This document shows positions 26,809 to 36,695 of a stretch of 64,000 nt of DNA, one piece after another. Source of the DNA: Micromonospora sp. WMMD1082 (lineage in GTDB: Bacteria; Actinomycetota; Actinomycetes; Mycobacteriales; Micromonosporaceae); assembly GCF_029626175.1 (NCBI RefSeq), contig NZ_JARUBM010000002.1, forward strand, positions 3,923,001 to 3,987,000, in the 5' to 3' direction. Below the pieces are notes generated by a model. The model did no database searches and had not been told where the DNA came from. It worked only from the letters and a program-made list of their open reading frames with translations. Position numbers and translations under genes: made by a program. Each line of letters opens with the position of its first letter. Position 1 is the first letter of the stretch.

Positions 26809-27617
26809 GGCACGAGCCCGGCGTCGGTGGCCCGGCCGAGCAGTGCCTCGACGGCAGCGAGCCCCGCACCGCCGAGGTCGGCGGTGAACTCGTTGACGTA
26901 GAGAGCGATGTGCCGGTCCACCACGTCGGGCTCCATCTCCTGGGCGTGCGCCAGCACGTACGCCCGACTGGCCGCCGGATCGGCCCAGGCCCGCCGGACG
27001 GAGTCCCGGATCCAGCCGGCGGCCTCCTGCGGGTCGACCACGCCACGGCGGGCCAGGATGGCGCCGAGCGGGATCGGCAGGCCGGTGTCGGATTCCCACC
27101 ACTCGCCCAGGTCCACCACGGCGGTGAGGCCGTGCCGTGGGTAGGTGAACCGGGCCTCGTGGATCACCAGCCCGGCGTCGTACCGACCGGCGGCGACACC
27201 CGGCATGATCTCGTGGAACGGCACCACCTCGATGCGCCGCGGCGTCCGGCCGGCCGCCCAGAGCCGGAACAGCAGGTAGGCCGTGGTCCGGTCGCCGGGC
27301 ACCGCCACGGTGGCGCCGGTGAGGTCGGCGCGCTCCGGGCCGCCGCCGCGGTCGGCCCGGGTGAGCACCAGCGGGCCGCATCCCCGGCCCAGGGCACCCC
27401 CGCAGGGCAGCAGATGGTAGTCCTCCAGCAGCCACGGCAGCGCCGCGTAACTCACCTTCACCAGGTCGAACGCGCCGCGTTCGGCGGCGGTGTTGGTGAC
27501 GTCGACGTCGGCGTACGTCACCTCGACCGGCGGCGCGCCGGGCACCTGCCCGTGCACCAGGGCGTGGAAGACGAACGTGTCGTTGGGGCAGGGCGAGATC
27601 GCCAGCGAGAGCGCCAC
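26769..27617 (-). CDS. mqnD: 1,4-dihydroxy-6-naphthoate synthase, futalosine menaquinone pathway
   Basis: 282 residues. LAISPCPNDTFVFHALVHGQ is the MqnD signature; the two-lobed periplasmic-binding-protein fold continues with VKVSYAALPWLLEDYHLLPC and GLVIHEARFTYPRHGL, and GEWWESDTGLPIPLGAI. It converts cyclic dehypoxanthinyl futalosine into 1,4-dihydroxy-6-naphthoate. GTG at 27617 gives the family N-terminus; GTG at 27626 is an alternative. mqnB lies 1.5 kb upstream on the same strand, supporting the pathway. The 3' end overlaps the cold-shock gene by 40 bases. Confidence 0.9.
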   Translation of the reverse strand: MALSLAISPCPNDTFVFHALVHGQVPGAPPVEVTYADVDVTNTAAERGAFDLVKVSYAALPWLLEDYHLLPCGGALGRGCGPLVLTRADRGGGPERADLTGATVAVPGDRTTAYLLFRLWAAGRTPRRIEVVPFHEIMPGVAAGRYDAGLVIHEARFTYPRHGLTAVVDLGEWWESDTGLPIPLGAILARRGVVDPQEAAGWIRDSVRRAWADPAASRAYVLAHAQEMEPDVVDRHIALYVNEFTADLGGAGLAAVEALLGRATDAGLVPQTSSSRATAWTS

Positions 27618-28171
27618 GCCCCCCACCGTAACCCCGCCGCCCGCCCCGCTCCCGCTCCACCCGCGCCACGTCCGCTCCCGCCCCACGCCGACCGAACGGC
27701 TTGGCGGGTGGTGGTCGGCGTGCCCGCGCGATCGTGTGTCGGGGTGTGGTGCGCGCGCCCTGTCGAGCTGAGGGCGTAGACGGATCGGTGAGGTGGCGAC
27801 TGTTTTTGGAGAATGCGGATGCTGGGAGCGGGGCGTTCGGCGCGTGGGCCCGCTTGTCCTGCCTGTCGGCTGTCGGCGCCGCTGTGGCAACCGGGGGAGC
27901 CGGCTGCGATAGCGCAGACGGTTCAGCTCGACAGGGACCAAACCAGTGCAGTGACTCGGCGGAGAGACCAGACCACCGGGCCCTGTTACCAGGCAGGCAG
28001 CCGCCGGTGGGCAGGCCGGGTGGGGCAGTCCGGGTAGGGCCGTCCGGGTAGGGCCGGTAGGGCAGCCGCGGGTCGAGCGGGCATTCGATGGGCCGCATGT
28101 TGTCCACAGGGTTATCCACAGGTTTGCGGTCGGGGTTGAGCGGCCTTCGAGGGTGTTGGGAGCATCGGTGG
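27618..28171. other. Gene-free region between mqnD and the broken XRE gene
   Basis: 554 bases. It holds the presumed mqnD promoter (minus strand), a perfect 14-base tandem repeat (GTCCGGGTAGGGCC at 28028-28041 and 28042-28055, then a partial copy), and two DnaA boxes at 28100-28120. Short frames here have no family-like sequence. Base composition of 27780-27960 is slightly lower in GC than the neighbours. Confidence 0.6.
28100..28120 (+). promoter_or_regulatory. Pair of DnaA boxes
   Basis: TTGTCCACA at 28100-28108, the actinomycete DnaA-box consensus, and TTATCCACA at 28112-28120, the E. coli consensus, lie in direct order three bases apart. They are about 50 bases upstream of the start of the broken XRE gene. 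They could tie that gene to DnaA or act as a DnaA-titration site. No dnaA, dnaN or other origin gene is in the window, so this is not oriC. Confidence 0.6.
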
Positions 28172-29100
28172 ATGGCGGATCGCGCGGGTGGGTTGCTTGA
28201 GCTGGGGCCGATGCTGCGGGCGTTGCGACGGCAGGCCGACCTGAGCCAGCGTGAGCTGCCAAGCGGTCTGGTGTGCCGCAGTCAACCGTGGCGCGTATCG
28301 AGTCGGGCCGGTCCGCCGATCCCCAGTTTCAGACGGTGCAGCGGCTGGTCCGGGCGGCGGGCGGGGCGCTGCGGGTAGCTGCTCCCGACGAAGCAGCTGT
28401 ACCAGACAAGGGGGTCCTGACCGTCGATGCCGCCCCCGACGACGTCCGTCGCGACGGGGCCGGTCGTCGCTACCCGGCGCACCTGGACGTGCGGGAGGTG
28501 CGGACACTGAAGGACTGGCCGGGGGCCTGGTGGGCGCACTCGTACTCGCTGCCGCCCGATCGGTGGCCGCTGCTGGTCCCCGAGGTGACCTACGACCTCG
28601 ACCGTGGCCGCCGGGACGAGCGGCGACTGCGGGCGTGCCTCCGCGACGCGGTGCGGATCCGTCGCGTCACGGACGGCGTGCCGGACGGGTGCTGGCGGCT
28701 GCTGGCCGAGCTACCGGACGGCGATGCGGTCGGCGACGTGGTCGGCGAGCTACGTGCCCATGAGCGCAGCCTTGATCTGCTGCTCGGCGAGGATCTGGGC
28801 GATCGGCGCGAGGTGGTGCTCGACGGTGTGCTGGTCGCGCCCGGCCTCCGGCTGCTGGGCATCGGGCGGCGGTTGATGGCCCGGCTTGCTGAGGAGACCC
28901 GCCGGGCCGGCCTGAGCACGGTCTGTGCCACGGCCGAGTTCGGCGGCATCGACTTCCTGCTGGCCGGCGGCTACACGATTGAATGGAGTCGGCCGTACGC
29001 CCTGCGGCTCGACCAGCAGCGACCGGGCGCGGGCGCCCGGGTGCCGGGCGACTCCGGCGGGACGGCGGGCGTCAGCGGAGGGCGGCGGCGGCTGCGGTGA
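28172..29100 (+). pseudogene. XRE-type HTH / acetyltransferase-like protein, frameshifted
   Basis: From the ATG at 28172 the frame reads LGPMLRALRRQADLSQREL, the start of an XRE helix-turn-helix, and then loses sense. The next frame continues from about 28260 with GVPQSTVARIESGRSADPQF, the rest of the same HTH. Restoring one G after GAGCTG near 28256 gives QRELAKRSGVPQSTVARIES, an intact domain, and makes the total length 310 codons. The C-terminal part has LGIGRRLMARLAEETRRAGL, an acetyl-CoA loop-like GNAT motif. The gene is either inactivated by a one-base deletion, read through a shift, or affected by a sequencing error. Its end overlaps mqnB by 29 bases. Confidence 0.8.
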
Positions 29101-29722
29101 GCGCGGTGAGGGCGTCACGCATGCGCCAGGCGTCGCGGTCGCGGGGGCCGATCGGGTTCGAGACGGTACGCAGCTCGGCGAAGGGTACGCCGGCGTGGCC
29201 GGCGGCGACGGCAACGCCGTACCCCTCCATCGCCTCGGCCACCGCGTCCGGGTGGCGCCGGCCCAGCGCCTCGGTGCTGGCGGCGGTGCCGGTCACGGTG
29301 TTGACAGTCAGCACCGATCCCACGGTGGCGGCCGGCAGCGCCGCGCGCAGGGTGGCCAGCAGCCCGGGGTCGGCGTCGATGGTCGTTCCACCGCCGAGCA
29401 GCTCGGGCGGCATGCCCAGTTCGTCGAGCGGGATGAAGCCGTCGGGCGACTCCGCGCCCAGGTCGGCGGCGACGGCCCGGGTGCCGAGCACGGTGCCGCC
29501 GACCGCCACCCGGCCGGCGAAACCGCCGGCCACGCCGGCGCTGACCACCCCGCGATACGGCCGGCCGGCGGCCTCGGCGAGCGCCAGCAACCGGGCCGTC
29601 GCCGCGCCCGCGACGGCCGGACCCACGCCCACCGGTACCACCGCCACGGTCGGGTCGGCGAGGCCGGCCTGGATCGCCTCCGCCTCCGCGGGAACCGCGG
29701 TCACCACGAGCAGACCGGTCAC
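29072..29722 (-). CDS. mqnB: Futalosine hydrolase
   Basis: 216 residues of the nucleoside phosphorylase/hydrolase fold. GLLVVTAVPAEAEAIQAGLA, GVVSAGVAGGFAGRVAVGG and EAMEGYGVAVAAGHAGVPF (with the catalytic glutamate region) match futalosine hydrolase, which releases hypoxanthine from futalosine in menaquinone synthesis. The length is slightly short but complete. GTG at 29722 overlaps the stop of the MFS gene upstream (GTGA), so the two are coupled. It shares a pathway with mqnD. Confidence 0.88.
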   Translation of the reverse strand: MTGLLVVTAVPAEAEAIQAGLADPTVAVVPVGVGPAVAGAATARLLALAEAAGRPYRGVVSAGVAGGFAGRVAVGGTVLGTRAVAADLGAESPDGFIPLDELGMPPELLGGGTTIDADPGLLATLRAALPAATVGSVLTVNTVTGTAASTEALGRRHPDAVAEAMEGYGVAVAAGHAGVPFAELRTVSNPIGPRDRDAWRMRDALTALTAAAAALR

Positions 29723-31386
29723 GTGATCGAACCCGGTGAGCTGCGCCGCGTCTCGTCGTCGCCGCCACCGGAACCGGTGACCGCCGACGACGGGCGGTAG
29801 ATGTGGAAACCCGGCGGTGCGAGTCCGGGCTCCTCCGGCGTCGAGCCGCTCTGGAAGGGCGCGGGGGAGGTGGGGGCGGCCTCGGCGGCTTCGGCGGTGT
29901 CGACGGCCGCCCGGTCCCGGGCGGCCTGCTCGTCGGCGACCCGCTCGTCGGCCGTCCGCTCGTCGGCCGTCCGCTCCTCGGTGGCCAGTTCGTCATCGGT
30001 CAGCGGTCGTCCGCGTAGCTTCTCGGCCCGCAGCCGCCGGGCCATCACCAGGCCGCGGGCGGCGGCCAGCGCGCCGACACCGGCGGCGACGGCGATGCCG
30101 ATCCGGCCGTTGAAAGGTACGAGCCCCAGCCCGCCACCGGCCACGAAGGCGAGCATCAGCACCGTCTCGGAGTGGGCGAAGGAACTCGCCCGCAGCCGTT
30201 CCGGGATGCGTTCCTGGATGGAGGCGTCGACGGCGAGCTTGGCGATGCCGCTCATCATGGCCGCGACCACGCAGAGCAGGGCGACCATCGGCAGGGAGAA
30301 GTTCAGCACGGTGAGCACGGCCACCCCGGCGACGATGACCATGCCGCTGGACTGGAGGGCGGCCGGCCGGTGGATGTGCAGCCGGGTGCCGATCGCGGTG
30401 GCCAGGAAGGTGCCGACGGCCAGCGCCCCGCCGATCAGGCCGAGTGCCGCCTCGTCCCTGAGATCACGCCCGAACGCCACCGTGGTCAGGTCGCCGGCCT
30501 TGATGGTGAACGCCAGGAACAGCAGCAGGAAGCCGTAGACCGCGCGCAGTGTGGCCGCGCCGATCAGGGTCGAGATGACCAGCCTCCCGGCGGGCCGGCC
30601 CCGGCCCAGCGGGCGTTCGCCCGTGCCGCGTCGCAGCGCCCGGAGCAGGCGGGGGACGCGCTCCGGCGGTTCGGAGTCGGCCTTCGGTGGCAGCCGGAGG
30701 GAGATCACCATGCCGATCAGGAAGATCACCGAAGCCACCCGTAGCGGCCACTGCGGCCCGAACCAGAATGCGGCCAGGCCGATCGGGGCGACCAGCGCCC
30801 CGGCGACGGTGCCGTAGACGCTGGCCCGGGCGCCGACCTGGGACAGGCCGAGCCCCTCCGGCAGCAGCCGGGGCACCGCCGCGGAGCGGGCCACTCCGTA
30901 CGCCCGGGAGAGCGCCAGCACGCCGAAGGCCGCCGGATAGAGCCCGAAGCCGTGGATGTAGTCGGAGATCAGCCAGGCCAGGAACGCCCGGCCCAGCATG
31001 GTCGTGGCCAGGGCGTACCGGCGGCCGTGCCGGAAGTGGTCGAGCAGCGGCCCGACCACCGGGGCGAGCATGGCGAACGGCACCATGGTCACCAGCAGGT
31101 AGATCGCCACCTTGCTGCGTGCCTCGCCGAGCGGCACGTTGAAGAAGATCGTCCCGGCCAGGCCGATGGCGATCAGCGTGTCCCCGGCACAGGAGACCGC
31201 GTGCAGGTCGAACAGGCGGACCATGCCGGTCTCACCGCCGGCGCCCCTGGTCCGGGCGCGGGCGGCACTGCGGGTCACCCAGCGACCGCTGCTGAGTGAA
31301 CCGCGCAGCAGCAGCCGGACGGCACGGATGCCGGTGCCGACGGTCCGCCCGAGGAGGGACCGCTCGGAGCGGGAGAACAGCGGCAT
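29719..31386 (-). CDS. MFS transporter with long charged C-terminal tail
   Basis: 555 residues. About twelve hydrophobic helices with the motif LDHFRHGRRYALATTMLGRA after helix 2, as in major facilitator family members. Residues beyond about 475 form a hydrophilic tail containing repeated ADER/ADEQ units (TADERTADERVADEQAAR), likely coiled or disordered. It begins at the ATG at 31386 and is translationally coupled to mqnB; similar pairs occur in related genomes, but whether it moves a menaquinone precursor is unknown. Confidence 0.85.
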   Translation of the reverse strand: MPLFSRSERSLLGRTVGTGIRAVRLLLRGSLSSGRWVTRSAARARTRGAGGETGMVRLFDLHAVSCAGDTLIAIGLAGTIFFNVPLGEARSKVAIYLLVTMVPFAMLAPVVGPLLDHFRHGRRYALATTMLGRAFLAWLISDYIHGFGLYPAAFGVLALSRAYGVARSAAVPRLLPEGLGLSQVGARASVYGTVAGALVAPIGLAAFWFGPQWPLRVASVIFLIGMVISLRLPPKADSEPPERVPRLLRALRRGTGERPLGRGRPAGRLVISTLIGAATLRAVYGFLLLFLAFTIKAGDLTTVAFGRDLRDEAALGLIGGALAVGTFLATAIGTRLHIHRPAALQSSGMVIVAGVAVLTVLNFSLPMVALLCVVAAMMSGIAKLAVDASIQERIPERLRASSFAHSETVLMLAFVAGGGLGLVPFNGRIGIAVAAGVGALAAARGLVMARRLRAEKLRGRPLTDDELATEERTADERTADERVADEQAARDRAAVDTAEAAEAAPTSPAPFQSGSTPEEPGLAPPGFHIYRPSSAVTGSGGGDDETRRSSPGSIT

Positions 31387-31491
31387 GGCACCCATCCTGA
31401 CCCATCGGCCCGACGGATGCCGCGTCACCGCCGCAGAACACCTCTGGGGAGTGCCTCACAGCCGACCCCGCCGATGGGGGACAATGGTCGG

Positions 31492-32316
31492 GTGACCAGG
31501 CCCGCCTCCGCCCGCGCCGCTCGTCTTGACCAGGTCTGCGCCGCCGCCGCCGCCGTCGAGCTGGCGCGCGCCGGCATCACCGAAGTGGGCCCCGACGACG
31601 TCGGCGACCACCTGCAGGTCGTCGCCGAAGGTGATCGACTCGTCACGCACTACTTCGAGTGCCGGCTGGCCGGTTACCGGGGGTGGCGTTGGGCGGTCAC
31701 CGTCACGCGGGTGCCGCGTAGCCGCACCGTGACGGTCTGCGAGACCGTGCTGCTGCCCGGGCCGGACGCGCTGCTCGCGCCGGGCTGGCTGCCCTGGCAG
31801 GAGCGTCTCAAGCCGGGTGACCTGGGCCCGGGTGACCTGCTGCCGACGCCGTCGCAGGACGAGCGGCTCCAGCCCGGTTACCTCCTCTCCGACGACCCGG
31901 CGGTCGAGGAGACCGCCTGGGAGCTGGGGCTCGGCCGGTCCCGGGTGATGTCCCGGGAGGGGCGCATCGAGACCGCCCAGCGCTGGTATGACGGCGATCA
32001 CGGTCCCTCGGCGCCGATCTCGACCGCCGCGCCCGCCACCGCCCGCTGTGGCACCTGCGGCTTCTACCTGCCACTCGCGGGCAACCTGCGGCAGTGCTTT
32101 GGCGCGTGCGGCAACTTCTACGCCCCCGACGACGGTCGGGTGGTGAGCGCCGACCACGGCTGCGGCGCCCACTCGGAGACGTTGGTCGAGGCCGAGACGG
32201 CGGTGGAGGAGATGCCCACCGTCTACGACGACAGCGCGGTGGAGCCGATGCCGGTCAGCCGTGCGCCCGGCACGGTCGGTCCAGGCGAGCCGGCGGAGCC
32301 GTACGCCCACTCCTGA
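31492..32316 (+). CDS. DUF3027 domain protein
   Basis: 274 residues. RAARLDQVCAAAAAVELARA and YFECRLAGYRGWRWAVTVTR are conserved DUF3027 blocks, with the acidic later part (LLPTPSQDERLQPGYL). A four-cysteine set (CGTCGFYLPL, QCFGACGNFYAPDDG) looks like a zinc ribbon. The family is actinobacterial and of unknown role; nucleic acid binding is possible. GTG at 31492 gives the typical start. It is divergent from the MFS/mqnB unit and convergent with the DUF2530 gene. Confidence 0.85.
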   Translation: MTRPASARAARLDQVCAAAAAVELARAGITEVGPDDVGDHLQVVAEGDRLVTHYFECRLAGYRGWRWAVTVTRVPRSRTVTVCETVLLPGPDALLAPGWLPWQERLKPGDLGPGDLLPTPSQDERLQPGYLLSDDPAVEETAWELGLGRSRVMSREGRIETAQRWYDGDHGPSAPISTAAPATARCGTCGFYLPLAGNLRQCFGACGNFYAPDDGRVVSADHGCGAHSETLVEAETAVEEMPTVYDDSAVEPMPVSRAPGTVGPGEPAEPYAHS

Positions 32317-32337
32317 GCGCGGCGGGCCGTCGACCGC

Positions 32338-32580
32338 TCAACCGGCGGCGCGGCGGCGACGCCGGTGCGCGTCGTGCCGCATCATCACCGCCAGGCCGGG
32401 GAAGCCCCACAGAAAACCGGCCAGGCAGATCCAGAGCCAGTTCTCGTGGCCGCTGGCGGCGAGCCGGTCGCGGAAGAGCAGCAGCACCAGCCCGGTGACC
32501 GCCCAGGCCGCCATGCCGGCGAGCGCGAACGGCACCATCGGCGGGTCGAGCGGCGCGGGGCGGGGCTGTTGCGTCGGCAC
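32338..32580 (-). CDS. DUF2530 small membrane protein
   Basis: 80 residues from the GTG at 32580. A Pro-rich start (PTQQPRPAPLDPPMVPFAL) leads into two transmembrane helices, with the conserved WLWICLAGFLWGFPGLAVMM and a basic C-terminus (RHDAHRRRRRAAG). This matches DUF2530, an actinobacterial family of unknown function. A longer frame upstream is unlikely to be translated as it would run into the NCS2 gene's control region. Confidence 0.8.
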   Translation of the reverse strand: MPTQQPRPAPLDPPMVPFALAGMAAWAVTGLVLLLFRDRLAASGHENWLWICLAGFLWGFPGLAVMMRHDAHRRRRRAAG

Positions 32581-32669
32581 CCGGCCAGGGTACGCGACTT
32601 CGCTTCCCCGCCGGCCAATCATCTGCGACGATGCGCGCGACAACCCGATGATCCGCTGTGAGGTTCCTG

Positions 32670-34148
<1,479 letters not shown>

Positions 34149-34261
34149 CGCCGGCCCCGGGCCGGGCGTGTGATCCGCGCGACGCGCTCCGCACGCACGG
34201 CCCGGAGCAGGGGGAACGCCGGGGTGAGCATGGTCATATTCGATGCGGTCGGTCAGCTCAT

Positions 34262-34276
34262 TAGTTAGGCTAACTA
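34262..34276. promoter_or_regulatory. Palindromic operator overlapping the MarR gene promoter
   Basis: TAGTTAG-G-CTAACTA is a perfect 7-bp inverted repeat around one base, ending two bases before the GTG at 34279. TAGGCT at 34266-34271, inside it, can act as a -10 seven bases before a leaderless start. MarR proteins commonly bind such sites and repress their own gene, so autoregulation of the MarR-MFS pair is likely. Confidence 0.7.
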
Positions 34277-34278
34277 TC

Positions 34279-34728
34279 GTGACGGAGCGGACGGTGACGG
34301 CTCAGAGCATGCCACCGGCGCAGCTGGCCCTCCAGTTGCGTGATGCAATCACCCGGCTGAACCGGCGGGTCCGCCAGGCCCGGCCGGTCGGTGACCTCAC
34401 GGTCACCCAACTGAGCGCGCTCACCAGTCTTCGGCTGGCGGGTGCGCTCACGCCGCGAGAGCTCGCCGACGTCGAACGGGTGCAGCCACCGACGATGAGC
34501 AAGATCGTCGCGAAGCTGGAGGAGCGCGGCCTCGTGCAGCGCACCCCGCACCCGACCGACGGCCGGCAGGTCATCCTCGCGACGACCGAGGGAGGCCGGG
34601 CCGTGCTCGACCAGTTCGAGCGAGTCCGGGACGAGTGGCTGGCTCGCCGGCTGGCCGAGCTGAGCGACGCCGACCGGGAGACCCTGCACCACGCCGCGGA
34701 GATCCTCCAGCGACTCTCCCGCGCCTGA
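34279..34728 (+). CDS. MarR family transcriptional regulator
   Basis: 149 residues. The winged helix lies at about 50-110: TQLSALTSLRLAGALTPREL, then the recognition helix QPPTMSKIVAKLEERGLVQR and the wing PTDGRQVILATTEGGR. Flanking helices form the dimer interface. It starts at the GTG at 34279, two bases after a perfect palindrome that it probably binds. The MFS gene begins 79 bases downstream and is its likely target, making a sensor-exporter pair. Confidence 0.9.
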   Translation: MTERTVTAQSMPPAQLALQLRDAITRLNRRVRQARPVGDLTVTQLSALTSLRLAGALTPRELADVERVQPPTMSKIVAKLEERGLVQRTPHPTDGRQVILATTEGGRAVLDQFERVRDEWLARRLAELSDADRETLHHAAEILQRLSRA

Positions 34729-34807
34729 CGCCGCGCACACCTGGTGTGCCCCGCGCCGCGCCGTCCGTCGTTGACGACGCGTACGACCGCGAGGAGGCGC
34801 ACCAAGA

Positions 34808-36085
34808 GTGCAGGCCAGGCTGAGCACGATGTTCCAGTCCCTACAGGTCCGTAACTACCGGCTCTTCGCATTCGGGCAACTGGTCAAGCTGATCGGTGTC
34901 TGGATGATGTTCATCGCCCAGGACTGGCTGGTCCTCGAGCTTTCCGGCGACTCGGCCACCGCGCTCGGCGTGGTCGTCGCGCTTCAGTTCACCCCAGTCC
35001 TGCTGCTCACGCTGATTTCCGGTCGCCTCGCCGACCGGTACGACAAGCGGTTGCTCCTCTTCCTCGCCAACGCCTTCTGGACGGTGCTGTCGCTGGCCAT
35101 GAGCGTGCTGGTGCTCACGGACCTGGTTCAGCTCTGGCATGTCTTCGTCTTCGCTGCCCTGCTCGGTGTGGCCAACGCAATGGAAACCCCGGTACGGCAG
35201 GCGTTCATCTCCGAGCTGGTCGGCACGCCGCTGCTGCCCAACGCGCTCTCGCTCAACGCGGCCGTGTTCAACTCGGCCCGGATCGTCGGCCCGGCCGTCG
35301 CGGGCCTCGCCATCGCCGCCTTCGACGTCGGCCCGGTCTTCCTGGTCACCGCGCTCAGCTCGGTCGCACCCCTGGTCACGGTGATCCGGATGCGCCCGGC
35401 CGAGCTACACCGGGAGCCGCTGCCCTCACGCGACGAGCGGGCCGCCGCGACCGTGCTCGACGGCCTGCGTTACGTCGCCCGCCGTCCCGACCTGCTGCTG
35501 CCGATGGTGGTGATGTCGGTGATCGGGATGTCGCTGTTCAACTTCCAGCTCACCCTGGCGGCCCTGGCGAAGACCGTGTTCAACACCGGCGCCGCCTCGT
35601 TCGGTCTGTTCAGCACCACCCTGGCGGCCGGGGCGCTGGTCGGTGCGCTGGCCGGGACAGGGCGGCGCAGCCGTCCCTCGGTCTGGCTCGTGCTCGGTGC
35701 CGCGATCGCCCTGGCGGTGTTCGGCACGCTCGTCGGGCTGGCGCCCGAGTACTGGATGGTCCTGGTCCTGCTGCCGCCGACCGGTTTCTTCATGGTCTAC
35801 TTCGCCCAGGCGTCGAACCAGCGGGTCCAGCTCGGCACCGATGCCGCGTTCCGGGGACGGGTGATGGCGCTGTGGGTGCTGGTGTTCCTGGGGACCAACC
35901 CGGTCGGCGCGCCGATCATCGGCTGGATCGCGGAGACCTTCGGTGCCGGCGCCAGCATCTGGGCCGGTGGCCTGCTCTCCCTGACCACCGCGTTGCTCGC
36001 GCTGGGCTGGCAACTGCGCCGGGACGGGGCCCGGCTGCGGTTCCGGGTGCTCCCGCTGCCCCGCTTCTACGTCACCGAGGTGTGA
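34808..36085 (+). CDS. MFS transporter (EntS-like / enterobactin-exporter type)
   Basis: 425 residues with 11-12 hydrophobic helices. FRSLQVRNYRLFAFGQ-like opening (FQSLQVRNYRLFAFGQLVKL), ISGRLADRYDKRLLLFLANA after helix 2 and ANAMETPVRQAFISELVG are typical of the MFS_3 drug/siderophore exporter group. It probably pumps a compound out with proton exchange. It follows the MarR gene by 79 bases on the same strand, so its expression is probably under MarR control. GTG at 34808 gives the normal N-terminus. Confidence 0.88.
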   Translation: MQARLSTMFQSLQVRNYRLFAFGQLVKLIGVWMMFIAQDWLVLELSGDSATALGVVVALQFTPVLLLTLISGRLADRYDKRLLLFLANAFWTVLSLAMSVLVLTDLVQLWHVFVFAALLGVANAMETPVRQAFISELVGTPLLPNALSLNAAVFNSARIVGPAVAGLAIAAFDVGPVFLVTALSSVAPLVTVIRMRPAELHREPLPSRDERAAATVLDGLRYVARRPDLLLPMVVMSVIGMSLFNFQLTLAALAKTVFNTGAASFGLFSTTLAAGALVGALAGTGRRSRPSVWLVLGAAIALAVFGTLVGLAPEYWMVLVLLPPTGFFMVYFAQASNQRVQLGTDAAFRGRVMALWVLVFLGTNPVGAPIIGWIAETFGAGASIWAGGLLSLTTALLALGWQLRRDGARLRFRVLPLPRFYVTEV

Positions 36086-36156
36086 GCCGGGGGCCGGCTG
36101 TCCCGGTTGCCGAGTCCGGATCCGGAAAATCGGTTACGTGACGCTGGGCATCGGCA

Positions 36157-36162
36157 TAGCTT
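36157..36162 (+). promoter_or_regulatory. Putative -10 element for a leaderless GTG start
   Basis: TAGCTT lies 6 bases before the GTG at 36169, with no ribosome site at a usable distance upstream of it. A perfect 12-base palindrome, TCCGGATCCGGA at 36115-36126, lies where a regulator could act. Confidence 0.5.
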
Positions 36163-36168
36163 CGGTGG

Positions 36169-36678
36169 GTGGAGGTCCTACGCTTACTGCTCCTGGCCGT
36201 GGCGCTGGCCGCCGTGGTGTTCCTGCCGGTGCTGATCGCGCTGGTCGTCTGCACCGACGAGATCGTCGACCGGCTGACCTGCGGCTACAGCGAATGGCGG
36301 GAGCGGCGCCGGGAGCGGCGCCTGATCGCCCGGCTGGACGAGGCGGTCGACGCGGACGCCGTCGCGGGCCGGGTCGACCTCGGCGCACTCGACCGGGTCG
36401 ACCGGCGGCCCCTGGAACAGATCGCCGCCGACCTGCGCTGCCTGCGCCGGGAACGGGCCGACGGCACCCGCCGGGCGGTCGTGTGGCACAGCAGCGTGCT
36501 CGACGCGTACGACGACCGGCTCCGGCTGGCCTGCCGGGCGCTGGGCATCACGGAGCATCTCGCCGAGCTGGCCGGGGTCGACCGGCAGATCGAGCGGATC
36601 CGGGTCGAGGCCGAGCTGGACGCCGCCGGCCTGCGGCTGCCGGCGAGCCGCCCCGGGCAACACGAGCGGCATCACTAG
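36169..36678 (+). CDS. Membrane-anchored protein of unknown function
   Basis: 169 residues. One N-terminal transmembrane helix (VLRLLLLAVALAAVVFLPVL) is followed by an Arg-rich helical cytosolic part (SEWRERRRERRLIARLDEAV, LEQIAADLRCLRRERADG, RLRLACRALGITEHLAEL). The sequence resembles actinobacterial single-pass proteins without assigned role. Start at GTG 36169, apparently leaderless. It ends 17 bases before thpR on the same strand. Confidence 0.75.
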   Translation: MEVLRLLLLAVALAAVVFLPVLIALVVCTDEIVDRLTCGYSEWRERRRERRLIARLDEAVDADAVAGRVDLGALDRVDRRPLEQIAADLRCLRRERADGTRRAVVWHSSVLDAYDDRLRLACRALGITEHLAELAGVDRQIERIRVEAELDAAGLRLPASRPGQHERHH

Positions 36679-36695
36679 CTGCGACCCTGTGGCAC

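Noticed and set aside
28028..28063. 14-base tandem repeat considered as an iteron
   Set aside because: Only two full copies; no replication gene nearby. Mentioned under the gene-free region only.
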